A DNA stretch of 64,000 nt from contig JAPKZD010000009.1 of NCBI GenBank assembly GCA_026393975.1, positions 186,001 to 250,000 on the forward strand. The letters run 5' to 3'. The notes beneath the pieces were generated by a model. The model had not been told where the DNA came from and did not search any database. It saw nothing but the letters and a program-made list of their open reading frames with translations. Positions 9,891 to 20,231 of this stretch are shown here, in pieces; position 1 is the first letter of the stretch, and each line of letters starts with the position of its first letter. A program made the translations under genes and the position numbers. The DNA comes from Candidatus Aminicenantota bacterium (GTDB taxonomy: Bacteria > Acidobacteriota > Aminicenantia > Aminicenantales > Saccharicenantaceae).

Positions 9891-9953
9891 GTCCAAAACG
9901 ACTCTTCAGCGGCATGCCGCTTGCGGCCTGCCTGCTGGCAGGGCTTGTTGGAC
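9891..9953 (+). repeat. 63-bp hairpin-forming element
   Basis: Outer arms GTCCAA (9891-9896) and TTGGAC (9948-9953) enclose GCGGCATGCCGC and GCCTGCC/GGCAGGGC sub-hairpins. The right arm sits in GTTGGAC, which fits the GTTRRRY core of integron attC sites, but the left arm GTCCAAA misses the matching AAC. The rest of 9954-10132 has further short inverted repeats (CGGTAC/GTACCG near 9960-9980, CGATA/TATCG near 10070) and no ORF or RNA family that I recognise. Confidence 0.35.
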
Positions 9954-10132
9954 GGGCGATCGGTACGGTTCCCTGTACCGTTGCCACCAGCCAGGCGGCG
10001 CTGGCAAAGTGACCGCGGCAAGGCGAATTCCCGCCCTTGGCGCTGAATCTCCTACCTAACCATGCCGATAGGATATCGTCGGCTGCGCATCGGTGCAATA
10101 ACTCCACGTCGGGGGAAACGGGGTTCTTTCGG

Positions 10133-10208
<76 letters not shown>

Positions 10209-10275
10209 ACCGGGAATGCCTAATATTACAGGAAGCGGCTTTTTCCGTCAAGAAGCCGCGGAGCACGATTCCGAA

Positions 10276-10303
10276 TTGACCCGCTGCCGACCGCTGTGAT
10301 AAT
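10276..10303 (+). promoter_or_regulatory. promoter of the GH78 gene
   Basis: TTGACC (10276-10281), 16-base spacer, GATAAT (10298-10303). It lies 31 bases before the rhamnosidase start and divergent from tRNA-Ala. Confidence 0.6.
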
Positions 10304-10334
10304 TAGAAGGAACCATATCCGTAGGAGGTTCCCC

Positions 10335-13037
10335 ATGACCCCGTGCATCCGTTTTAGGCTGAAAACCCATTTGACTCTAGGTCTCTTGGCTTTCACCCTT
10401 ATCGCGGCCTTAGCCGCCTTCTCCGCACCGCTCACCGCAACTCTCGCCCTTTCGGCCCCCGAGGGTCCCGGGCCGCTCGCCCCGACGGCTCTGCGCTGCG
10501 AATACCTCGAGAACCCGATGGGCGTCGACATCCCCAAACCCCGTTTCTTCTGGGTCGTCGAACACCCTGAGCGTGGCCAGGTCCAGTCGGCCTGCCAGAT
10601 CCTCGTCTCGACCGACCCCAAGGCCGCCGCGGGAGATATCTGGGACAGCGGCAAGGTCGCCTCGGCCAAATCGACCCAGGTCGTATTCGCCGGGAAGTCG
10701 CTCGAAAGCGGCAGGACATACTTCTGGAAGGTTCGCACCTGGGACCGGGACGGACGGGAAAGCCCCTGGAGCGACACCGCACGCTTCGACACCGGGCTCT
10801 TCAATAAAAGCGACTGGAAGGGCGTCTGGATCGGCAAAAAGAACCAGCTCCGCAAGGAGTTCAGCTTCAAGGGACGCGTCAAGCGGGCCAGGGCGCACAT
10901 CGCCGGCCTCGGCTACTACGAGCTTCGTCTCAACGGACGAAAGGCCGGGAACCACGTCCTCGATCCGGGCTGGACGACCTACGACAAGCACGTCCTCTAT
11001 GTAACCTACGACATTACGTCGTTCGTCCGCGAAGGGGCGAACGCCGTTGCCGTGACTCTCGGGAACGGCTGGTACAAGTCGCGGGCCCTCCTCCTCCAGA
11101 TCAACGTCGAGCTCGAGGACGGTACCACGGCGAGTGTTGTCAGCGACGCCTCCTGGAAAGTCGCCGACGGCCCCATCTTCGAAGACAGCATCTACAACGG
11201 GGAGTCGTACGACGCCCGCCGGGAGACGCCGGGCTGGGACCGGCCCGGATTCGACGATAAGGAATGGCCCGCGGCCGAGGCCGTCAAGGCGCCGACCGGA
11301 GTCCTTTCGGCCCAGATGATGCCAGCCATTCAGGTCACCGACACCCTCGTCCCGCTCAAGATGTCGAACCCGCAACCCGGCGTTTACGTCTTCGACATGG
11401 GCCAGAACTTCAGCGGCTGGGCCCGCCTCAGAGTGCAGGGGCCGCAAGGCACCGACGTCCGCCTCCGCTTCGCCGAGCTCCTCTACGACGACGGCACGCT
11501 CAACCGGGAAAACCTGCGCTCGGCCCAAGCCGAGGACCACTACATCCTCAAGGGCGACGGCGAAGAGATGTGGGAACCGCGCTTCACCTATCACGGCTTC
11601 CGCTACGTCGAGGTCACGGGTTTCCCTGGGACACCGAAGCTCGACAGCGTCCGCGGCCGGGTCGTCCACTCCGCCGTCGAGCCCATCGGCAGCTTCGCCG
11701 CCTCCAAGGACATCCTCAACGGGCTCCAGCGCATCATCACCTGGGGCCAGAAGACCAACCTCCACAGCATCCCGACCGACTGCAATCAGCGCGACGAGCG
11801 CATGGGCTGGATGGGCGACGCCCAGGGCACGGCCGAGGAAGCCATCTTGAACTTCGACATGGCCGCCTTCTACACGAACTTCGTCCGCGACATCCGCGAC
11901 GTCCAGGACGAAAAGGGGCGGCTCTCGGACACAGTCCCTCACATCTGGGGAGGGGAAAACGCCGACCCGGCCTGGGGGACGGCCTATCCCCTGATCTGCT
12001 GGTACATGTACCAGTACTACGGCGACACGCGCGTCCTCGAAGAACACTACGACGGGCTCCGAAAATACGTCGAGTTCCTGAGGAGCAAGGCCGAGGGCGG
12101 CCTCGTCAAGTTCAGCTCCTATGGCGACTGGGTGGCCGTCGAGAAGTGTCCCGGGGCGATCGTTTCGTCGTTCTATTATTATTACGACGTCAAGATCATG
12201 GCGGACGCGGCGCGAGTGGTGGGGAAAACGCAGGACGCCGCCCTCTACGACAAGCTCGCCGCCGACATCCGGACAGCCTTCAATAAGGAATATTACAACC
12301 CGAAAACCGGCGACTACGCCGACGGGACACAAACCGCGAACACCCTGCCTCTCTTCCTCGGTATCCCGACGGAAAAAGAGGGCGGCACCTGGGGCCGGCT
12401 TTTCGACGACATCGTCTACAAGCACAACTCGCACCTGACGACCGGCATCGTCGGCACGAAATACATCATGGAGCTTCTGACCCGGAACGACGCGTCAGAC
12501 CTGGCCTACGACATCGCCATCAAGACCGATTATCCGAGCTGGGGCTACATGATCGTCAACGGGGCGACGACCCTCTGGGAGCTGTGGCAGAAGCGCGAGG
12601 GCCCGTCGATGAACTCGCACAACCACCCGATGTTCGGCAGTGTCGGGTCCTGGCTCTACAAGGCCCTGGCCGGTATCAACCTGGCGCCGGGGACGACCGG
12701 GTTTGAGAAGATCCTCATCCAGCCGCAGACCGTGCGGGACCTGATGCACGCCTCGGGCTCGACGAGGACGGTCCGGGGCGAGGTCGCCTGCGCCTGGTCG
12801 CGGACGGAGAGGACGATCCGGGTCGAAGTCACCATCCCGGGCGGTTCGGAAGCCGAAGTCGTCATCCCCAAGCTCAACATCCGCAATATCAAGGTCAGCG
12901 AGGGCGGCAAAACGATCTGGGGGAGTGACAAGTTCATCGTCGGCGCCGCCGGAGTCACCGGCGCGGTGGATAAGGACAACGCCATCCGCATCAAGACGGG
13001 CGGCGGCCACTACGTCTTCGTTCTCGAAGGAGAATAA
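10335..13037 (+). CDS. secreted GH78 alpha-L-rhamnosidase
   Basis: 900-residue enzyme predicted to release terminal alpha-L-rhamnose from pectic or other glycans outside the cytoplasm. Order: signal segment (HLTLGLLAFTLIAALAAFSA), fibronectin-like domain (PTALRCEYLENPMGVDIPKPRFFW), beta-sandwich domains (YYELRLNGRKAGNHVLDPGWT), the (alpha/alpha)6 catalytic barrel with SIPTDCNQRDERMGWMGDAQ, where the family's general-acid Glu lies, and a C-terminal beta domain. AGGAGGT precedes ATG 10335. The nitroreductase gene follows after 2 bases. Confidence 0.93.
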   Translation: MTPCIRFRLKTHLTLGLLAFTLIAALAAFSAPLTATLALSAPEGPGPLAPTALRCEYLENPMGVDIPKPRFFWVVEHPERGQVQSACQILVSTDPKAAAGDIWDSGKVASAKSTQVVFAGKSLESGRTYFWKVRTWDRDGRESPWSDTARFDTGLFNKSDWKGVWIGKKNQLRKEFSFKGRVKRARAHIAGLGYYELRLNGRKAGNHVLDPGWTTYDKHVLYVTYDITSFVREGANAVAVTLGNGWYKSRALLLQINVELEDGTTASVVSDASWKVADGPIFEDSIYNGESYDARRETPGWDRPGFDDKEWPAAEAVKAPTGVLSAQMMPAIQVTDTLVPLKMSNPQPGVYVFDMGQNFSGWARLRVQGPQGTDVRLRFAELLYDDGTLNRENLRSAQAEDHYILKGDGEEMWEPRFTYHGFRYVEVTGFPGTPKLDSVRGRVVHSAVEPIGSFAASKDILNGLQRIITWGQKTNLHSIPTDCNQRDERMGWMGDAQGTAEEAILNFDMAAFYTNFVRDIRDVQDEKGRLSDTVPHIWGGENADPAWGTAYPLICWYMYQYYGDTRVLEEHYDGLRKYVEFLRSKAEGGLVKFSSYGDWVAVEKCPGAIVSSFYYYYDVKIMADAARVVGKTQDAALYDKLAADIRTAFNKEYYNPKTGDYADGTQTANTLPLFLGIPTEKEGGTWGRLFDDIVYKHNSHLTTGIVGTKYIMELLTRNDASDLAYDIAIKTDYPSWGYMIVNGATTLWELWQKREGPSMNSHNHPMFGSVGSWLYKALAGINLAPGTTGFEKILIQPQTVRDLMHASGSTRTVRGEVACAWSRTERTIRVEVTIPGGSEAEVVIPKLNIRNIKVSEGGKTIWGSDKFIVGAAGVTGAVDKDNAIRIKTGGGHYVFVLEGE

Positions 13038-13039
13038 AA

Positions 13040-13552
13040 ATGAACTTCCAAGAGCTGATAAGGGCACGATACAGCGTCCGCGCCTATAAACCCGACCCGG
13101 TCGAAGAGGACAAACTCGCGCGCGTCCTCGAGGCCGCCCGCCTGGCACCGACGGCGGCCAACCGCCAGGCCTTCCGCGTCGTCGTCCTGCCGACGAAAGG
13201 CCGTGAGGCCGAGCTCCGCCGCATCTACGGCCGCGACTGGTTCACCCAGGCCCCGCTCGTCCTGGCCGTCTGCGCCCTGCCCGCCGAAAGCTGGGTCAGG
13301 AAGGCGGACGGCTGGAACGCCGCCGAGGTCGACGCTACGATCGCCATGGCCCATCTCGTCCTGGCCGCGGCCGAGGAAGGATTGGGGACGTGCTGGATCG
13401 CAGCCTTCGACCCGGCCGCGGCCCGCGATGTGCTCGGCCTGCCCGTCGACGTCGTTCCGGCCGCCTTCACGCCGCTCGGCTACCCGGCCGATTCCCCCGC
13501 GCCGAAAAAGAGACGGCCTCTCACCGACCTCGTCCGCAAAGAACGCTGGTAA
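13040..13552 (+). CDS. nitroreductase-family FMN oxidoreductase
   Basis: 170-residue compact nitroreductase-fold protein. RARYSVRAYKPDPV and EAARLAPTAANRQAFRVVVL form the FMN phosphate-binding region; AAEEGLGTCWIAAFDP and PLGYPAD are the usual C-terminal flavin-contact elements. Cytoplasmic, dimeric in the family. It starts 2 bases after the rhamnosidase stop with its ribosome site (GAAGGAG) inside that gene, so it is translationally linked. The physiological substrate (nitro-aromatic, quinone or other) is not evident. Confidence 0.87.
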   Translation: MNFQELIRARYSVRAYKPDPVEEDKLARVLEAARLAPTAANRQAFRVVVLPTKGREAELRRIYGRDWFTQAPLVLAVCALPAESWVRKADGWNAAEVDATIAMAHLVLAAAEEGLGTCWIAAFDPAAARDVLGLPVDVVPAAFTPLGYPADSPAPKKRRPLTDLVRKERW

Positions 13553-13576
13553 GTTTTTTTTGAAGGGAATCTCATC

Positions 13577-15670
13577 ATGATCCAGAAACGAGCCGTTCTC
13601 GTCGCCCTGATCGTCCTATTTCTCGGGATCCCCGCCGCTTCTCAGATGACCCCCTGGCTGCAATGGACGTTTTTGCCCCAGAACCAGATGGACGAGATCA
13701 TCGGCGAGGCCTCCGGCGAGACGGCCTTCAACCACGTCATGGCCATGTGCGGCTTTCCGCGCGATCGCAAGCCCGCCGAGTACGCCGGGACGTTCGCCGA
13801 GGCCCAGTACGTCCTGGACCGGCTCAAGGACTACGGGTTGGCCGACGCGGCCATCCTCCGTTTCCCCGGCGGCGAGACCTGGGACGGGGTCAAAGGCGAG
13901 CTCTGGGAAGTCAAGCCCGGACGCCAGAAGATCGCTTCCTACGTCGACCTCACGGCCATGCTGGCCCAGGGAAGCACCCCGGCCGACGTCACCGCCGAGC
14001 TCGTCTGGGTGGGAGACGGCGAGCCGAAGGACTTCGAAGGCCTCGAAGTGAAGGATAAGATCCTCGTCACGTCGGGTTCCGCGGGCACGGTCCACAACAT
14101 CGGCTGTCTGAACAAGGGCGCGGCCGGGGTCATCTCGTTCGCGTCGCCGCGGCCCCTCTTCGACGCGCTCATCATCCCCTGGGGCGGCCTCTACGCGCGG
14201 AGCGGAGCAGTGAAATTCGCCTTCTGCCTGCCGCCGCGCGAGGGAGTCCTTCTCCGCGACCGGCTCAAGCACGGCGAGAAGATCACCGTCCGGGCCGTGG
14301 TCGAATCCAAAACGGAAAAGGCCGAGCTCCAAGACATCGTCGCCTCCATCTCCGGCACGGACGCGAACGCCCAGGAGGTCATCGTCACGGCCCACATCTT
14401 CGAGGGCTACAGCATGTTCGGGGCGAACGACAATTCCTCGGGGTCGGCCGCCGTCCTCGAGGCCGCACGGACGCTCCAACGGCTCGTCGCGGAGGGCCGT
14501 CTGCCCAAGCCCAGGCGGACGATCCGCTTCTTCTGGGCGCCCGAGTTCTCCGGGACGATCCCCTACGTCAAGGCCGAGGCCGAACGGATGAAACGGACGC
14601 TTTGCGACATCAACCTGGACATGGTCGGCGATCAGTTGACACGGAGCCTGGCCTTCTTCACGGTCATGCGGACAACCTACGGCAATCCCCATTACCTCAA
14701 CGATGTCATGGAGAATTATTATCGTTACGTGGGCGAGGCCACCCGCTCCTACGTCACGAACGGAATGAGCGGGACCATGAACCGGAGGATCGTCGCCCCG
14801 ACCGGGAGCGAGGAGCCGATGTACTATTACATCGGCACCCACTTCGGGTCGTCCGACCACGAGGTCTTCAACGACTGGGGCGTCGGCATCCCCGGCGTCG
14901 TCATGAACACCTGGCCCGACCAGTGGTATCACACTTCGGAGGACCGGCCCGACAAGCTCGATCCGACCCAGATGAAGCGGGCCGTGATCATCACCGCCGC
15001 TGCCGCCTATACGATTGCGTCGGCCGACGACACTTTGGCCGCCCGGATCGCCGCCGAGATCGTCTCCAACGCCTCGGCTCGGATCGGCCATCAACTGGCC
15101 CGCGGACTCGAGGAGATGGGACGGACGGACGCGGCGGCCTTCCCCGCGATGTACAAGCGGGTCCGCGGCTATATCGAGGCGACGGCCCGGAACGAGCGGG
15201 CCACGGTCGGCTCCGTCCTCCAGCTCGCCGGGGACAAGGCGGGCTTCGGTCGATATCTGGCCGAGCTCAGTGCCTCCGTAACCGGGCTCGAAGCGGCCCA
15301 TCTGCGGACGATAGACCAGGCCATGCGCCGGCAAGCGGTGTCGCTGCGGCTGAAGCCGGTCGATCTCAGGTTGTCCGTCGCGGAGAAAAAAGCGGCCGCT
15401 CTCATCCCCAAGCCCCTACCCAAGATCAAGGCGGAGGGATTCCAGGGCTACCAGACGGCCATTCAGGAGGCGCGAAAGGCCCTGGGCACGGTCGCGCCGG
15501 ACCGCGGGGCGTCCCGCAACGCCTCGGAGATCCAGTTGCTTTGCGACGGGAAGAACAGCGCCCTGGACATCAAGAAGATGCTTGATACCCAGTTCCGCCA
15601 GGAGACGCCTCTCGAGGCCGTAGTCGGACTTCTCGGGGTGCTCAAGAAAGCCGGCCTGGTGAATTTTTAA
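13577..15670 (+). CDS. secreted M28-family zinc aminopeptidase
   Basis: 697 residues with signal peptide (VLVALIVLFLGIPAASQ). A PA-like insert (IGCLNKGAAGVISFASPR) precedes the M28 catalytic domain: AHIFEGYSMFGANDNSSGSAAVLEA has the zinc His and bridging Asp, WAPEFSGT the general base Glu position, INLDMVGD the next zinc ligand region and HFGSSDHEVFND a late ligand. The last ~60 residues (LLCDGKNSALDIKKMLDTQ...) look like a small winged-helix/PqqD-type tail. It has a paralogue at 51764-53851 with the same layout. It likely releases amino acids from peptides in the periplasm. Confidence 0.87.
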   Translation: MIQKRAVLVALIVLFLGIPAASQMTPWLQWTFLPQNQMDEIIGEASGETAFNHVMAMCGFPRDRKPAEYAGTFAEAQYVLDRLKDYGLADAAILRFPGGETWDGVKGELWEVKPGRQKIASYVDLTAMLAQGSTPADVTAELVWVGDGEPKDFEGLEVKDKILVTSGSAGTVHNIGCLNKGAAGVISFASPRPLFDALIIPWGGLYARSGAVKFAFCLPPREGVLLRDRLKHGEKITVRAVVESKTEKAELQDIVASISGTDANAQEVIVTAHIFEGYSMFGANDNSSGSAAVLEAARTLQRLVAEGRLPKPRRTIRFFWAPEFSGTIPYVKAEAERMKRTLCDINLDMVGDQLTRSLAFFTVMRTTYGNPHYLNDVMENYYRYVGEATRSYVTNGMSGTMNRRIVAPTGSEEPMYYYIGTHFGSSDHEVFNDWGVGIPGVVMNTWPDQWYHTSEDRPDKLDPTQMKRAVIITAAAAYTIASADDTLAARIAAEIVSNASARIGHQLARGLEEMGRTDAAAFPAMYKRVRGYIEATARNERATVGSVLQLAGDKAGFGRYLAELSASVTGLEAAHLRTIDQAMRRQAVSLRLKPVDLRLSVAEKKAAALIPKPLPKIKAEGFQGYQTAIQEARKALGTVAPDRGASRNASEIQLLCDGKNSALDIKKMLDTQFRQETPLEAVVGLLGVLKKAGLVNF

Positions 15671-15677
15671 AAAACAC

Positions 15678-15708
15678 TTGACTCTGACGTTACGTCATAG
15701 TTGATAAT
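15678..15708 (+). promoter_or_regulatory. MerR-type promoter/operator
   Basis: TTGACT (-35, 15678-15683) and GATAAT (-10, 15703-15708) are 19 bases apart, the over-long spacing typical of MerR-controlled promoters. A perfect 13-bp dyad TGACGTTACGTCA (15685-15697) fills the spacer. The -10 ends 6 bases before GTG 15715, so transcription should begin on the start codon. Confidence 0.8.
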
Positions 15709-15714
15709 GGCCTC

Positions 15715-16479
15715 GTGGACAAGGCCATGAAGAGCGGATATCTCATCAAGGAGTTCGCGGACCTGACTAAGGTCACAGTCCGGACGCTGCACTACTACGA
15801 CCAGATCGGCCTGCTCAAGCCGAGCTTCGAACGGGCCAACGGCTATCGAGTTTACACGGACGCCGACCTCCTGAAGCTCCAGCAGATCGTCACGCTGAAG
15901 TTCATGAGGTTTTCGCTCGGCCAGATCCGGAAACTTCTCGACAGCAAGGGCTACGAAGCCGTGAAGTCCCTCAAGGTCCAGGCCGAAGCGGTCAAGGACG
16001 AGATCGCCCGGCTGCGCGAGGCCTCGCGGGCCATCGAGCAGGTTCTGAGCCTGCTCGAGACCAAAGGCCAGATCAACCGGAAAAAACTCATAAAAATCAT
16101 GGAGGTTATTCAAATGGGCGAAGACGTCAAAAAAACGTGGCACGAAAAGTTCTACACGGAGGCGGAGCTCAAGGAGTTTGCCGAGGTCGGAAAGAACTAC
16201 ACGCCCGAGACGATGGCCGCCTACCAGAACCGCTGGACGGCGCTCATCGACGAGGTCAAGCAGAATCTCACGATCGACCCCGCAAGCGAGAAGGCCCAGG
16301 ACCTCGGCAAGAGGTGGACGGACCTCCTCAACGAAGCTTACGGCGGCCACCCGGAGCTCAAGACCAAGATCGCCAAGGCCTACAACACCGGCGCCATCCC
16401 GGCGGAGCAGAGGCCGTTCGGCCCGGAGATCTGGGACTTCATCAAGAAGGCCCACGAGGCCGCCAAAAAGAAAACGTGA
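15715..16479 (+). CDS. MerR-family regulator with TipAS ligand domain
   Basis: 254 residues. Residues 5-75 are the MerR winged helix (YLIKEFADLTKVTVRTLHYYDQIGL...NGYRVYTDADLLKLQQI), followed by a dimerisation coiled coil and, from about residue 135, a TipAS-like globin-fold antibiotic-binding domain (YTEAELKEFAEVGKNYTPE...GHPELKTKIAKAYN). TipA-type proteins activate transcription on binding thiopeptides or other cationic ligands. I use the GTG at 15715, which matches the predicted transcript 5' end; ATG 15727 is an alternative with a weak AAGG. The operator directly upstream suggests autoregulation. Confidence 0.88.
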   Translation: MDKAMKSGYLIKEFADLTKVTVRTLHYYDQIGLLKPSFERANGYRVYTDADLLKLQQIVTLKFMRFSLGQIRKLLDSKGYEAVKSLKVQAEAVKDEIARLREASRAIEQVLSLLETKGQINRKKLIKIMEVIQMGEDVKKTWHEKFYTEAELKEFAEVGKNYTPETMAAYQNRWTALIDEVKQNLTIDPASEKAQDLGKRWTDLLNEAYGGHPELKTKIAKAYNTGAIPAEQRPFGPEIWDFIKKAHEAAKKKT

Positions 16480-16513
16480 GGCAGGTCCGGGAGGACTCGA
16501 GAGAACAAAATGG

Positions 16514-16542
16514 TTGGATGAAGCCGCCGTTCGCAATATAAT
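16514..16542 (+). promoter_or_regulatory. promoter of the epimerase/isomerase pair
   Basis: TTGGAT (16514-16519), 17-base spacer, TATAAT (16537-16542); the epimerase ATG follows 29 bases later with GAAGGAA as ribosome site. Confidence 0.7.
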
Positions 16543-16571
16543 GACCTTGTATCCGGACGGAAGGAACGGCC

Positions 16572-18148
<1,577 letters not shown>

Positions 18149-18200
18149 CGGCAGACGAGCGACCAGTCAAGAGGCGGGAGCCGAAGGGGAATCGTCGACG

Positions 18201-19244
18201 TCACTCAGCCGCGGCTTCGGCCATGGCGGCGACGTTGCGGGGAGGGACGTCGGGCAGGATGGCTTCGTGGCTGGGGCTGACGATCAAGCAGGGTCCGAGG
18301 ACGTCCTTGATCCGACGGACCTCGGCCTTCACTTCGTCGGGCGTGCCCAGGTTCAGGACGCCCTGCGTGTCGACCCCGCCGAGGAAGGCGATCTTCCCGC
18401 CAAAATCCCGGGCCAGCGTGCCGGCGTCCATGTTGGCGGCCTTGGCCTGGAGCGGATGGAGGCAGTTCACGCCGGCGGCGATGAGTTTGGGGATGACCCG
18501 GTGGATCGAACCGCACGAGTGGAGGATGACCTGGGTGCCGCGGCGGCGGGCCTGGTCGGTAAGCTTCTGGAACCAGGGCAGGATGAACCGGTCGAAGAGG
18601 CCGGGGCTGATCATCAGGTCGAGCTGGGTGCCGAAATCGTTTCCGAAGAAGTAGGCGTCGATGCGGCTCCCGGCGGCGTCGAAAAAACGCTCGTTCGCCT
18701 CGTAATAGAACCCGCAGATCCGGTCCGTGGCCGCCTCGATGACCTCGGGGTGAGTGCGCATCTTGACGAAGTACGCCTCCATCCCGAAAAAATCCATGAG
18801 GTCGTGGAAGAACGGCGTCCAGAACCCGCTCGCGCGGTAATACGGGCCGGCCTCGTCGAGGGCCCGCAGGGTGCCCGTGAAATCGAGGGAGCGCGGGTCC
18901 GGCCAGTCGAACGCGTCGAGTTCGGCCGGGTCCTCGACGCCGGCGAGCGGGCCCGCCTGGCCATGGCTCGTCTTGCCGGCGCTCCAGCCGAAGATCCCTT
19001 TCGAGGCCGGGTCCGGGAATGTGGACTCGACGAAGCTCGGCGAGATCCAGCGGAAGTCGTCGCCGAGCTTGCGCCGGAACTCCTCCTCGGTTCTGGTGCC
19101 GAAATAACGGTGAAGACCGGGCCAGCTGTCGGGGTGGGGATTGCCGAGCCAGAGGCCGCAGCGCGGGCCGGACCGAAGGGCGACGATGTCCTTGAGGAGC
19201 TCGCGGCTGGTCACGGGGCCAGGAGCTTGATCGATTGCGGCCAT
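18201..19244 (-). CDS. uroporphyrinogen-decarboxylase-like protein (URO-D superfamily)
   Basis: 347 residues with the URO-D/corrinoid-methyltransferase fold: FGNDFGTQLDLMISPGLFDRFILPWFQKL, ILHSCGSIHRVIPKLIAAGVNCLHPLQ and FLGGVDTQGVLNLGTPDEVKAEVRR. HSCG matches the zinc-site sequence of the methyltransferase branch more than true HemE, so a role in methyl transfer is more likely than haem synthesis. The start is set at ATG 19244, directly behind a TTGACA/TATAGT promoter; there is no ribosome site. Paralogues of this type are abundant in Planctomycetes and Acidobacteriota sugar loci. Confidence 0.82.
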   Translation of the reverse strand: MAAIDQAPGPVTSRELLKDIVALRSGPRCGLWLGNPHPDSWPGLHRYFGTRTEEEFRRKLGDDFRWISPSFVESTFPDPASKGIFGWSAGKTSHGQAGPLAGVEDPAELDAFDWPDPRSLDFTGTLRALDEAGPYYRASGFWTPFFHDLMDFFGMEAYFVKMRTHPEVIEAATDRICGFYYEANERFFDAAGSRIDAYFFGNDFGTQLDLMISPGLFDRFILPWFQKLTDQARRRGTQVILHSCGSIHRVIPKLIAAGVNCLHPLQAKAANMDAGTLARDFGGKIAFLGGVDTQGVLNLGTPDEVKAEVRRIKDVLGPCLIVSPSHEAILPDVPPRNVAAMAEAAAE

Positions 19245-19253
19245 CCTGAAAAG

Positions 19254-19283
19254 ACTATAGGGCCGGCCGCGGGCCGGTGTCAA
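19254..19283 (-). promoter_or_regulatory. promoter of the URO-D-like gene, nearly leaderless
   Basis: On the minus strand TTGACA (19283-19278), 18-base spacer, TATAGT (19259-19254), then 9 bases to the ATG. The spacer holds a GC-only dyad CCGGCC/GGCCGG, a possible operator. The mRNA leader can be only about 2-3 bases. Confidence 0.7.
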
Positions 19284-19390
19284 GAACGCCGGGCCTCCCT
19301 CCGAGCGTCCGCGCTTCCCCCCGGTCTCCTGCTTCTGATATCATACGGGCGAAGTCGGACGACCGTCATCCATTCGATCAAGGAGAAATC

Positions 19391-20179
19391 ATGCGGAACC
19401 GCTCAAGGAAAACGTCGTTGGTCTTGTTGTTTTTCACGCCCCTCGTCTTTTTGTCCCTGGCTGCCTCGGAGGTGACGGGACCGCCGCCGTCGGCGAAGCC
19501 GGCATACTTGTACAAGACGACTTTCGTGCGGGCGGCCCCGGGGAAGCTCCTCGACTTGATCGCTCTCTACAAAATTCGGATGGCCGTCGATGACGCGTCG
19601 GGAGACGGACCTCTTTTCTGGTGGCGCCACACGCAGGGCGACCAGTGGGACCTCATGCTCCTCTCCCCCATGGGGAGCTACGCCGAATACTACGCAAAAA
19701 ACAAGATCGCCCGGAGGAAGAAAGCCGCCGAGGCGTCCGGCCTTTCCCAGGAGGAGTTCGCGCGAAAACTCGACGCCTGTTCGTCCTGGCGGGAGGACAT
19801 TTTCGTCATGGGACCTCCGCTCGAATTCGTTAAAAAAGCGTTCGAGGGCACGGCCTATTACCACATCGAGATCTTCGTCTCGCTCCCGGGAAAGCAGGAA
19901 AAGCTGTTCAAGGAGCGCGAGATGGAGAACATCTATGCGGTCGAGACGGGGCGGCCCTATAACATGATCTTCGTCCGGGACCAGGGGGCCGTTTGGGACC
20001 TGTTCACGCTCGGATGCTACCGCGACCTCCAGCACTGGGCCGGGACGGGCGATCTTTCCAAGGAGAAGAGGGAGGCGGCGGCGCGCAAAGCCGGCTTCGC
20101 GAGCCCCGACGAGATCGGCCCCTACATGAGGACGCTCATCGACATGCACCGGGACACGATGGGCGTGGCGATAAAATAA
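19391..20179 (+). CDS. secreted hypothetical protein (tandem dimeric alpha/beta-barrel-like)
   Basis: 262 residues with a signal peptide (SLVLLFFTPLVFLSLAAS). Two similar halves (YLYKTTFVRAAPGKLLDLIALYK... and YYHIEIFVSLPGKQEKLFKEREMEN...) each look like a dimeric alpha/beta-barrel (ABM/NIPSNAP-like) ferredoxin fold, suggesting an internal duplication. AAGGAGA lies 5 bases before ATG 19391. No enzymatic residues can be named; function unknown. Confidence 0.68.
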   Translation: MRNRSRKTSLVLLFFTPLVFLSLAASEVTGPPPSAKPAYLYKTTFVRAAPGKLLDLIALYKIRMAVDDASGDGPLFWWRHTQGDQWDLMLLSPMGSYAEYYAKNKIARRKKAAEASGLSQEEFARKLDACSSWREDIFVMGPPLEFVKKAFEGTAYYHIEIFVSLPGKQEKLFKEREMENIYAVETGRPYNMIFVRDQGAVWDLFTLGCYRDLQHWAGTGDLSKEKREAAARKAGFASPDEIGPYMRTLIDMHRDTMGVAIK

Positions 20180-20231
20180 GTCCGCGGGCGGGAGGCCGAC
20201 GACGTCTTTGACGAGGTCCCGGCTGGTTAAG

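Noticed and set aside
10410-12434. 674-codon minus-strand open frame across the GH78 gene
   Set aside because: Composition is typical of high-GC shadow frames and no family motif is visible; the plus strand has a full GH78 enzyme.
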